A stretch of DNA of 55,274 nucleotides, from assembly GCA_013815325.1 (NCBI GenBank), contig JACDGM010000011.1, forward strand, positions 1 to 55,274, written 5' to 3'. The notes beneath the pieces were generated by a model. It had not been told where the DNA came from. It worked only from the letters and a program-made list of their open reading frames with translations, and did not search any database. Every line of letters starts with the position of its first letter. Positions within the stretch are counted from its first letter, which is position 1. The position numbers were made by a program, and so were the translations under genes. This document shows, one piece after another, positions 43,846 through 51,452 of the stretch. The stretch is from Chthoniobacterales bacterium. GTDB taxonomy: Bacteria; Verrucomicrobiota; Verrucomicrobiia; Chthoniobacterales; UBA10450.

Positions 43846-44982
43846 TCAGATTCGCGGCGTGACTCGCACGCGCACGGGGATTTGTTTCTTTGCCGCGACC
43901 GGCTCGAGCACGCCTTGGCGGTAGATATTCAAGAGCACCCCGACAGCGAAAAGCGCGACGATGAGATTCGAGCCGCCGTAGCTGATGAAAGGCAGGGGCA
44001 TGCCTTTGTTAGGCAGGAGCGAGGTGACCACGCCGATGTTGATCGCCGCCTGCCAGGCGAGGAGTGAGACGATTCCGCTCGCGAGGAGCAAGCCGAAGCG
44101 ATCCCTGGCGTGCAGCGCGATCGTTAGGCCCGAGACGATTACGAGGACGAAGAGGAAAACCACGAGCAGACTGAAACGCAGCCCCAGCTCTTCGCCGACA
44201 ATGGGAAAGATGAAATCCGTGTGGGCGTAGGGCAGGTAGAGCATTTTCTGCCGGCCGTTGCCGAGACCGAGGCCGGAGATGCCGCCGCTCCCCCACGCGA
44301 TCAGGGCCTGCATTTGCTGGAGCCCGGCGTCCTGTTTAAACTGCTCGGGATGGAGAAACGCGGTCAGCCGCGCCATTCGTTCCGAGATGTGGGTGGCGAG
44401 AAAAAGAATCCCGCCGATTCCGCCTAACGAGAGCGCGCCGAGGAGCGCGAGATTGGTCCCGGCGATGAACATGACGACGAAAGTGGTCGCCCCGAGGAGC
44501 GCGGTCGTGCCGAGATCGACCTCGGTCACGATCAGGGACACGAGCAGCCCGATGATGGCCAGCGGAAGAATGAAACCGCGCCAAATCCGGGCGCTCTCTT
44601 TTTCAAAACGCGAGAACCAGAAGGCGAGAAAGAAGACGGCCGCGAGCTTGGCAAACTCCGAAGGCTGCGCGCTCCAGCCGTGATAAATGATCCAGCGGTG
44701 CGAGCCGTTTTTCGCCGGCAGAAAAAAACAGACGGCGAGCGCGAGCAACGCGATCCCGAACCAAATCGCCCAGGTGCGTTGCCAAAAATGATAGTCGATC
44801 AGTGCCGCGGCGCAGCAGAACGCGAGGCCGATGCCGAGCCAGACCGCGTGTTTCTTGATGAAGAAAAGGGAGTCGCCGCGGCTGTCGCGCGCGAAGGCGC
44901 CCGTGCTGTAAATGATAACCGCGCCGATCGCGAGGAGCCCGAGAACCGCGAGAAATAAGATGTAAGCGCTCTTCCGATGCAT
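43846..44982 (-). CDS. ftsW: Peptidoglycan glycosyltransferase FtsW
   Basis: Protein of 378 aa, SEDS family, about 10 transmembrane helices. Diagnostic segments are SGGISGLGLGNGRQKMLYLPYAHTDFIFPIVGEELG and, near the end, LLPNKGMPLPFISYGGSNLIV. FtsW polymerises lipid II at the septum with its partner FtsI, encoded in the same cluster. A nonamer copy (44991-44999) sits in the leader just before ATG 44982. Its 3' side abuts the inverted repeat at 43703. Confidence 0.96.
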   Translation of the reverse strand: MHRKSAYILFLAVLGLLAIGAVIIYSTGAFARDSRGDSLFFIKKHAVWLGIGLAFCCAAALIDYHFWQRTWAIWFGIALLALAVCFFLPAKNGSHRWIIYHGWSAQPSEFAKLAAVFFLAFWFSRFEKESARIWRGFILPLAIIGLLVSLIVTEVDLGTTALLGATTFVVMFIAGTNLALLGALSLGGIGGILFLATHISERMARLTAFLHPEQFKQDAGLQQMQALIAWGSGGISGLGLGNGRQKMLYLPYAHTDFIFPIVGEELGLRFSLLVVFLFVLVIVSGLTIALHARDRFGLLLASGIVSLLAWQAAINIGVVTSLLPNKGMPLPFISYGGSNLIVALFAVGVLLNIYRQGVLEPVAAKKQIPVRVRVTPRI

Positions 44983-45031
44983 TGGGTAGTTCGTTAGGCG
45001 ATTTCACTCCCCGAGCGGAAGCTCCTGCTTC

Positions 45032-45181
45032 CGCCCCGGAGGGACATGCTTCCGCATGCCCAGTTTGTTTCGGACCTCGCGGAAACGTAGCGGCAACGCT
45101 CCCCAGAACGATCCTGGACATGCGGACTCGCCACGGCGTAGCCCGTCCTCGACGGAGGCGGGAGCATGTCCCTCCGGGGCG
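45032..45181. repeat. 150-bp element with 19-bp perfect terminal inverted repeats
   Basis: CGCCCCGGAGGGACATGCT at 45032-45050 is exactly repeated in inverse at 45163-45181. Inner arms TCCGCATG (from 45051) and CATGCGGA add to the symmetry. It looks like a MITE-type non-coding element between the LysM gene and ftsW, and differs in sequence from the GTCATCC family. Confidence 0.75.
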
Positions 45182-45210
45182 TTTCGAAACTCTCTCGCTT
45201 TTTCGCCATG

Positions 45211-45771
45211 CTAGTCGGGCTTGGATTTGGACGAAGTCGTTCGCTCCGGGATGCGCAGCTTCTGGTTAATCTGCAATTTGCGCGGGTCGGTGATCTGATT
45301 CAGCTCGAGCAGATCCGCTTCGGAGACTTTCAAGCGTCGCGCGATCGTGACCGGATTATCGTGTTTCGCGACGGTGTAGATTTTGCCGGAATCTTTTACG
45401 GTGTTCTTTCCCGGCTCAACGTTTTTCAGCGCCGGCTTCGGCACGGGCAGCACCGGGACTTGGGCGGTGTCGTTAGGCGCGCTTGGCTTCGAAGCCGCGA
45501 TCGGCGGTGCGGAAGCTTCGCTTGCGGCGACTGCGGGAGCGACCGTTTCGGGCGCGGCGCTCTCCCGCGTTTTGATGGTGTTGAAGGCGACGATACCCGC
45601 CACCGCCACGACATGGAGAAAAAGCACAATGAGGAGCGCGCGCGACAACTTCATGTTCGGCTCCGCCATCTGTTCGTAATCCATTTCGCCGGTAAATCCG
45701 GGCGATCGCGAGGGCCGCGCGGTCGCGGCGCTGAGCTTCTTTTTTCGTATGAGGATGGTGGGTATTTTCAT
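45211..45771 (-). CDS. Membrane-anchored LysM-domain protein in the dcw cluster
   Basis: Protein of 186 aa from ATG 45771, set by the ATGA overlap with the murD stop; the frame open to 45945 lies inside murD. It has a basic N-terminus, one transmembrane helix (ALLIVLFLHVVAVAGIVAF), an Ala/Pro-rich linker and a C-terminal LysM domain (YTVAKHDNPVTIARRLKV, LLELNQITDPRKLQINQKLRIPE). LysM binds N-acetylglucosamine in peptidoglycan. Position between murD and ftsW suggests a periplasmic division factor that contacts the wall; its partner is unknown. Confidence 0.85.
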   Translation of the reverse strand: MKIPTILIRKKKLSAATARPSRSPGFTGEMDYEQMAEPNMKLSRALLIVLFLHVVAVAGIVAFNTIKTRESAAPETVAPAVAASEASAPPIAASKPSAPNDTAQVPVLPVPKPALKNVEPGKNTVKDSGKIYTVAKHDNPVTIARRLKVSEADLLELNQITDPRKLQINQKLRIPERTTSSKSKPD

Positions 45772-47102
45772 AGAGATGAGTCGGGCAGGCCCCGGACCAG
45801 GGCGCGGAATTGATCGCCGCGGTCGGCATAGCTTTTGAACATGTCGAAGGAAGAAGTGCCGGGGGAGAAAAGGACGGTTTCGCCCTTTTGCGCGACCGCG
45901 TGGGCGCTCTCGACGGCTGCGCCTAACGAATTCGCCACTTCGCATTCCGTCGCCGATTTCCAGTCTTCCGCAACGCGCCCGGCGATTTCGCCGATGAGAA
46001 TGGCGACCCGCACTTTTTCCCTCACGAGCGGCGCGATGGAGTCGAAGGCGAAGCCCTTGTCCTTCCCCCCGGCAATGAGCACAATCGGCTTGGTCGCGCT
46101 GAGGAGCGCTTTTTCGAGCGCGTCGAGATTGGTTGCCTTCGAGTCGTTGACGTAATCGATCCCGCCGATTTCGCGGATGAATTCCAAGCGATGCAACTGC
46201 GCGCGGTAGGCGCAGAGCGGCGGGACCATCTCGCCAAAGGACAGGCCGCGGACGCGGCCGACGGCGAGCGCGGCCATCATGTTCTCGGCATTATGCGGCC
46301 CGGAAAGATGCGCTTCCGAAAGCTGCAGAACCGGCTCCTGCCGATAGACGATCCAGCCGTCGCCTAACGAGAAGTCGCCGTCGTTCGTCCAGGCGCTAAA
46401 GGTCGTGATGCGCGGCGCGATTGCCGGGAGATTTTCCGAGACGTTGACCACAGCAGTGTCGTCAGCGGTTTGGTTTTTGAAGATGCGCAGCTTCCCTTCG
46501 CGGTATTCGCGGATTGAGGGATAACGATCAAGATGGTCGGGCGCGAAGTTGAGCCAGACGCTGATCTCGGGATGAAATTCGCGAATCGTCTCGAGCTGGA
46601 AGGAGCTGACTTCGACGGTGAGAACATCGAGATCATCACGCTCGCGCGCGGCTTCCACGAGCGGCTTGCCGATGTTGCCGCAGGCGACCGTGCGCTGGCC
46701 GCAAGCGTTGAGCATTTGCGAGATCAATTCGGTGGTCGTCGTCTTGCCGTTGGTGCCGGTGATGCCGATCACGGGGACGCGGCAGAATTGCCAGCCCAAC
46801 TCCAGTTCGCCAATCGCCGGGATGTTTTTCCGAGAGAAATTCCGGGCCAGAGGCAACTCTGGATCGATCCCGGGACTGAGCACGCCGAGATCGTAAACGA
46901 CCGGATCTTCGTTCGCGGCCGGACCGCAAAGCAGGTAAACGCCTTTCGCGCGCAACGGGTCGAGGCCGACCAGTTTTTCCTCAGGCGCGCTGTCGAGCAT
47001 GGTGACGCGCGCGCCTTCTTCCGCGAGCAAAAGCGCGGCCGCTTTTCCGCTGCGGCCCGCGCCGAGGACCGCGACGTTTTTGTTGCGATAATCGGGCTTC
47101 AT
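45768..47102 (-). CDS. murD: UDP-MurNAc-L-alanine--D-glutamate ligase
   Basis: Protein of 444 aa, family length. Mur-ligase organisation: N-terminal Rossmann domain (NVAVLGAGRSGKAAALLLAEEG), central ATPase with GITGTNGKTTTTEL and C-terminal domain with YVNDSKATNLDALEKAL and AGGKDKG. It adds D-Glu to UDP-MurNAc-L-Ala in the cytoplasm. It is separated from mraY by an inverted-repeat element and overlaps the LysM gene by 4 bp. Confidence 0.96.
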   Translation of the reverse strand: MKPDYRNKNVAVLGAGRSGKAAALLLAEEGARVTMLDSAPEEKLVGLDPLRAKGVYLLCGPAANEDPVVYDLGVLSPGIDPELPLARNFSRKNIPAIGELELGWQFCRVPVIGITGTNGKTTTTELISQMLNACGQRTVACGNIGKPLVEAARERDDLDVLTVEVSSFQLETIREFHPEISVWLNFAPDHLDRYPSIREYREGKLRIFKNQTADDTAVVNVSENLPAIAPRITTFSAWTNDGDFSLGDGWIVYRQEPVLQLSEAHLSGPHNAENMMAALAVGRVRGLSFGEMVPPLCAYRAQLHRLEFIREIGGIDYVNDSKATNLDALEKALLSATKPIVLIAGGKDKGFAFDSIAPLVREKVRVAILIGEIAGRVAEDWKSATECEVANSLGAAVESAHAVAQKGETVLFSPGTSSFDMFKSYADRGDQFRALVRGLPDSSL

Positions 47103-47116
47103 CGCGGCCTTCTCCT

Positions 47117-47230
47117 GTCATCGCGAGCGCAGCGAGGGACCTCGCAGGTGTAGCTCGGCATCGTGCTCGAAAAGGGATGTCGAAAGACGCTTGCGATGTC
47201 CTTCGCCGCGCTGCGCCGGCTCAGGATGAC
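47117..47230. repeat. Inverted-repeat element, mraY-murD junction
   Basis: A 114-bp element from GTCATCGCGAGCGCAGCGAG to CGGCTCAGGATGAC with GAGGGACCTCGC and GATGTCCTTCG as inner arms. Same family as those at 36641, 40141 and 43703. It occupies almost the whole gap. Confidence 0.7.
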
Positions 47231-47250
47231 AACTGCTTTTGTTTGACGCC

Positions 47251-48351
47251 TCATCGCAATTTCAAAGTGGCGAGCCCGAGGAGCGCGAAGACGATCGAGA
47301 GAATCCAGAATCGGACGATGACGGTGTTTTCCTTCCAACCGCTCAGCTCGAAATGGTGATGGATCGGCGACATCGCGAAGAGTCGTTTGCCGGTGAGCTG
47401 GAAGCTGAGCACCTGCAGAATGACGGAGACCGCTTCGATTACGAAGACGCCGCCGACGACCGCGAGGAGCAATTCCTGTTTGCAACAAATCGCGACCACG
47501 CCGATGGCGCCGCCGATCGCGAGCGAACCGGTGTCGCCCATGAAAATTTTCGCCGGATGGCAGTTGAACCAAAGGAAGCCCAGACCCGCCCCGACGAGCG
47601 CCGCGCAGAAGATCGCGAGCTCACCCGAGTAGGTGTAAAACGGGACCTGCAAATATTGCGCGATGCGGAAATTGCCCGCCGCGTAGGAGAGCAGCGCGTA
47701 GGCAAAAGCGACCGTAATCGTGCAGCCGATGGCGAGCCCGTCGAGGCCGTCAGTGAGGTTGACTGCGTTCGAAGCGCCGACGAGCACGAGCGCGAAAAAG
47801 AAGAAGGTGAACACGCCCATGTTCACGATCACCGGCATCTTGAAAAACGGCAGGTAAAGCGAGCGCGCCTGCACTTCGATGAGCGGATTGAAAAGGAAAA
47901 ACGCGGTGACGAGCCCGGCCAGGATTACTTGGAAGACGAGCTTCAACCGTCCGCTGACGCCGTCCGATTTTTTCTTCGTGACCTTTAGGTAGTCATCGAC
48001 GAAGCCGAGCGCGCCGAGGTAAACCATGCAAAAGAGCGCGAGCCAAACGAAGGGATTATCCGGTCGCGCCCATATGACGGAGGCGATCACGACGGAGCCG
48101 ATGACGAGCACGCCGCCCATGGTGGGCGTGCCCTGTTTGCCGCCGTGCAGTTCGGCGAGACGCCGCACCTCCGACGCGCTCCGAATCGGCTGGCCGACTT
48201 TGAGCGAGATTAATTTCCGGATGACGTAGTTGCCGAAAAGGAGCGAAAGCGCAAAGGCGGTGACGGCCGCGAGGACAGCGCGGAAGGTGACGTAATAGAA
48301 GACGTTGAAGCCTTTGAAATCACCGGAGAGGCGATGTAGGAAATACATCAT
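47251..48351 (-). CDS. mraY: Phospho-N-acetylmuramoyl-pentapeptide-transferase
   Basis: Protein of 366 aa with about ten transmembrane helices. Signatures are KQGTPTMGGVLVIG, GFVDDYLKVTKKKSDG (the catalytic DDxxK region), NAVNLTDGLDGLAIG and FMGDTGSLAIGGAIG, then PIHHHFELSGWKENTVIVRFW at the end. It makes lipid I from UDP-MurNAc-pentapeptide and undecaprenyl phosphate. The start overlaps murF (ATGA). It is the only dcw gene in which I found no GCCTAACGA nonamer. Confidence 0.97.
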   Translation of the reverse strand: MMYFLHRLSGDFKGFNVFYYVTFRAVLAAVTAFALSLLFGNYVIRKLISLKVGQPIRSASEVRRLAELHGGKQGTPTMGGVLVIGSVVIASVIWARPDNPFVWLALFCMVYLGALGFVDDYLKVTKKKSDGVSGRLKLVFQVILAGLVTAFFLFNPLIEVQARSLYLPFFKMPVIVNMGVFTFFFFALVLVGASNAVNLTDGLDGLAIGCTITVAFAYALLSYAAGNFRIAQYLQVPFYTYSGELAIFCAALVGAGLGFLWFNCHPAKIFMGDTGSLAIGGAIGVVAICCKQELLLAVVGGVFVIEAVSVILQVLSFQLTGKRLFAMSPIHHHFELSGWKENTVIVRFWILSIVFALLGLATLKLR

Positions 48352-49739
48352 GAGGCGTAGCCGGCCTCGGTTTGACGTTTGGCGAATTCCTCCAGCACAC
48401 GCTCGGTCCGGGCGGCACGGCTGCCTTTGACGAGCACGAGATCACCCGGCTGCGCATCGCCGAGCGACTCGGCGGCTTCCTCCGCGGAAGAAACTTCGAC
48501 ACTATTCGTTAGGCCGGCGTCTTTCGCGGCGGCCGCGATCTCGCGGCCACCTTCGCCGAGCGCGATCAAGCGATCGATGCCTAAGGACGCCGCAGTTTCG
48601 CCGACCTCGCGGTGACCGAGCGCCGACTGCGCGCCCAGCTCCGCCATTTGCCCGAGGACGGCAATGCGCTGGCCATCGGTTTCCAGTTCCGCGAGCGTGC
48701 GCAAGGCAGCCTTCATTGATTCGGGATTGGCGTTGTAGCTGTCGTCAATGAATTGGACACCGCGGATGCTTATAATTTGGAGGCGTGCTTTCGTGAGAGG
48801 CGCGGAAGCAAGGCCCGCGGCGCAATCTTCGAGCGACACTCCGAGAATCCGGCCGGCGGCGACCGCGAGGAGCGCGTTCTGCACCATGTGCAGCCCGGGA
48901 ACGGGCAGGATCGCGTGACAGCGATGCGCGCCTTCCAAAATGCTGAACTCGGCGCCGTCCGCCGTTTGCACGATCTCACTCGCCTGCACCGCGCCGCGCT
49001 CGATGCCAGCAAAGACGATTCTGGCGGCGGTCCGCTCCGCGATGGCCGCGGCAAATTCGTCGCCGCTGTTCAAAACCAGGGTGCCGTTAGGGCCTAACGA
49101 CGCCGCGAGGTCGCCTTTCTCCTGCGCGATCGCGGCGCGCGAGCCCATGAACTCGACATGAGCGAGGCCGATGTTGGTGATGATGGCGATGTCCGCTCGC
49201 GCAAGCGCGGCGAGCGGTGCGATTTCGCCGGGGTGATTCATTCCGATCTCCCAGACCGCGACTTCGTCCTCCGCGTTCGCGCGCAACATTGTCTGGGGCA
49301 GGCCGACGTGATTGTTGAAATTGCCGTCGGTCTTGGTTACGCGAAATCGGCGCACGAGCACCGAAGCGGTAAAATCTTTCGTGCTCGTTTTGCCGTTGCT
49401 GCCGGTGATCGCGACGACTTTCAAGTCTAACGAGCGGCGATATTCTCCGGCGATCTGCTGAAAGGCAGCGAGGGTATCGGTGACGCGGAGAAGCGCGAAA
49501 TCGGACGGCGTTTTCCCGGTCCAGCCTTTCTCGACCAGAGCGCCCGCGGCGCCGCGTTCGGCGGCCTGGCTGACGAATCTGTGACCGTCGAAGTTTTCTC
49601 CGCGCAGCGCCACGAATAGGTCGCCTGCGCGCAGAGTTCTCGAGTCCGTACTCAGGTTGTCGATGAGCCGTGCGCCGTCGCCGTTTTGCCTAACGGCTCC
49701 GGCAAACTGCGCGATCTCGTCGAGAGCGAACGCGTCCAT
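48348..49739 (-). CDS. murF: UDP-MurNAc-tripeptide--D-alanyl-D-alanine ligase
   Basis: Protein of 463 aa. Mur-ligase fold with NLSTDSRTLRAGDLFVALRGENFDGH, ATP loop ITGSNGKTSTKDF, WEIGMNHPGEIAPLA and FIDDSYNANPESMKAAL. It adds the D-Ala-D-Ala made by Ddl. It overlaps mraY by 4 bp. A palindrome of the motif, CGTTAGG-G-CCTAACG, lies in the gene at 49085-49099. Confidence 0.96.
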   Translation of the reverse strand: MDAFALDEIAQFAGAVRQNGDGARLIDNLSTDSRTLRAGDLFVALRGENFDGHRFVSQAAERGAAGALVEKGWTGKTPSDFALLRVTDTLAAFQQIAGEYRRSLDLKVVAITGSNGKTSTKDFTASVLVRRFRVTKTDGNFNNHVGLPQTMLRANAEDEVAVWEIGMNHPGEIAPLAALARADIAIITNIGLAHVEFMGSRAAIAQEKGDLAASLGPNGTLVLNSGDEFAAAIAERTAARIVFAGIERGAVQASEIVQTADGAEFSILEGAHRCHAILPVPGLHMVQNALLAVAAGRILGVSLEDCAAGLASAPLTKARLQIISIRGVQFIDDSYNANPESMKAALRTLAELETDGQRIAVLGQMAELGAQSALGHREVGETAASLGIDRLIALGEGGREIAAAAKDAGLTNSVEVSSAEEAAESLGDAQPGDLVLVKGSRAARTERVLEEFAKRQTEAGYAS

Positions 49740-49757
49740 GGTTCAGCGGCGCCCACT

Positions 49758-49908
49758 CCGGGTAGCGCACACGTCTCGTGTGCTGGCGACGGTGTTCCAC
49801 CGTCGCGAACTTTTCTTACCGCGACGCGCGGAGTGACGGGGATGTCGTCCGGAAAGTTCGTTGCGGTGGAACACCGCAACCAGCACGCGAGACGCATGCG
49901 CTACCCGG
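49758..49908. repeat. 151-bp hairpin-like inverted repeat, murE-murF junction
   Basis: Outer arms CCGGGTAGCGCACACG.. (49758 on) and ..CATGCGCTACCCGG (to 49908) match at about 26 of 29 positions. Inner arms GGTGTTCCACCG and CGGTGGAACACC continue the pairing with GAACTTTTC/GGAAAGTTC. Its sequence is unrelated to the GTCATCC family, so it is a third element type in the operon. Confidence 0.75.
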
Positions 49909-49942
49909 GCGGTGCAATCGAGCGTCGTTTGCTGCTTCGCGG

Positions 49943-51424
49943 TCATTGAAATTCCAGCGGTCGGTTTTCGAGCGCACGTTGCGCCACTTGCAGGTCGTCG
50001 AAGGGCACGGTGTGATCGGCGAATTCCTGATAAGCCTCGTGACCTTTACCGGCGATGAGGACGATGTCGCGCGGCTGCGCGAGCGAGATGGCCCGCGTGA
50101 TTGCCTCGGCGCGGTCGGGCACGGCTTCGAAGTTGCCGGAGCGAAATCCTTTTTTCACCTCCTCGATGATGGCGAGCGGATCTTCCTTTCTCGGATTATC
50201 GGACGTGATGATGCTGTAGTCGGCGTTCTCGTCGGTGACGCGGCCCATGAGCGGACGCTTCTCCTGGTCGCGATCGCCGCCCGCGCCGAAGACGCAGATG
50301 AGGCGACGGGGCGACAGCTCGCGCAAAGTTTTGAGGACGTTAAGGAGCGCGTCGTCGGTGTGCGCATAATCGACAAAAATCTGGAACTGCCGCTTCGCCG
50401 GCACGGCCTCGAGGCGGCCCGGCACCTGCGGAGCTTTGCTCAGGCTGAGGACGGCGTCGCGCAGATTTATGCCTAACGAGACCGCGGCGGCGAGGGCGGC
50501 GAGTGCGTTGGCGACGTTGAAGCGGCCGATGAGCGGCACGCGCACGAGATAGCTGCGGCCACGAGCGTCGAGCTGAAAAGAAGTGCCGCCAAACTCCGTG
50601 CGGTAATTCGACGCGCGAAAATCGGCGCGCTGCGCGAGCCCGTAGGTCACGACCGGCGCGTCTTCTCCGAGGCGCTTCACCAGTTGTTCGCCATAACGGT
50701 CGTCCAGGTTGATGACGGAGACCGCTGTCTTCTTGTTAGGCTGATTCGTTAGGCCAGTGAAAAGTCCCGCCTTCGCCTCGAAGTAATCCTCCATCGTCCG
50801 ATGAAAATCGAGGTGGTCCTGGGTCAGGTTGGTGAAGATCGCGACGTCCCATTCGAGCCCGCGGGTGCGCTCCTGCGCGAGCGCATGTGACGAAACTTCC
50901 ATGACCGCGGCGTGGCAGCCGGCGTTGACCATCTGCGCGAGCAGTTCCTGCAAATCGGCTGACTCCGGGGTAGTGCGCGTCGCGGGCAAAACGCGTTCGC
51001 CGATCTGATAGCGGACGGTGCCGATCAAGCCGCTGCGCAAGCCGGCGCTTTCGCAAATGTGCTTGAGCAAAAACGAAGTCGTGGTCTTGCCGTTGGTGCC
51101 GGTGACACCAGCCATTTTCAGACGCAGCGCCGGTTTTTTGTAAAAGGCGAAGGCCAGGTCGGCGAGCGCGCGGCGGCTGTCGTCGACGACGAGACTGGTT
51201 GCGCGGGCATGCGTTTCCGGGTGTTCCACCACGATCGTCGTCGCGCCTCTCTCGATAGCCTGGTTGGTGAATTGGTGGCCATCAACTTTCGCCCCGCGAA
51301 CGGCGACGTAGAGGCCATTTTTTTGGACGCGGCGCGAGTCGTAATAAATGCCCTCGACCTCGCGATCGAGCAGACCGATGACCTGACGAATCGGGATGGC
51401 CGCGATGAGCGTTTTGAGCAGCAT
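49943..51424 (-). CDS. murE: UDP-MurNAc-L-alanyl-D-glutamate--2,6-diaminopimelate ligase
   Basis: Protein of 493 aa from ATG 51424 (MLLKTLIAAIP); an ATG at 51466 gives 14 more residues and a small ftsI overlap. Signatures are YYDSRRVQKNGLYVAVRG, ATP loop GVTGTNGKTTTSFL, TTPESADLQELL and ITSDNPRKEDP. DNPR is the specificity motif for meso-diaminopimelate, so the wall should be of the Gram-negative type. It adds the third residue of the stem peptide. Confidence 0.96.
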   Translation of the reverse strand: MLLKTLIAAIPIRQVIGLLDREVEGIYYDSRRVQKNGLYVAVRGAKVDGHQFTNQAIERGATTIVVEHPETHARATSLVVDDSRRALADLAFAFYKKPALRLKMAGVTGTNGKTTTSFLLKHICESAGLRSGLIGTVRYQIGERVLPATRTTPESADLQELLAQMVNAGCHAAVMEVSSHALAQERTRGLEWDVAIFTNLTQDHLDFHRTMEDYFEAKAGLFTGLTNQPNKKTAVSVINLDDRYGEQLVKRLGEDAPVVTYGLAQRADFRASNYRTEFGGTSFQLDARGRSYLVRVPLIGRFNVANALAALAAAVSLGINLRDAVLSLSKAPQVPGRLEAVPAKRQFQIFVDYAHTDDALLNVLKTLRELSPRRLICVFGAGGDRDQEKRPLMGRVTDENADYSIITSDNPRKEDPLAIIEEVKKGFRSGNFEAVPDRAEAITRAISLAQPRDIVLIAGKGHEAYQEFADHTVPFDDLQVAQRALENRPLEFQ

Positions 51425-51452
51425 GAGGTGTGGACACGCGCGACGCGGCGGC

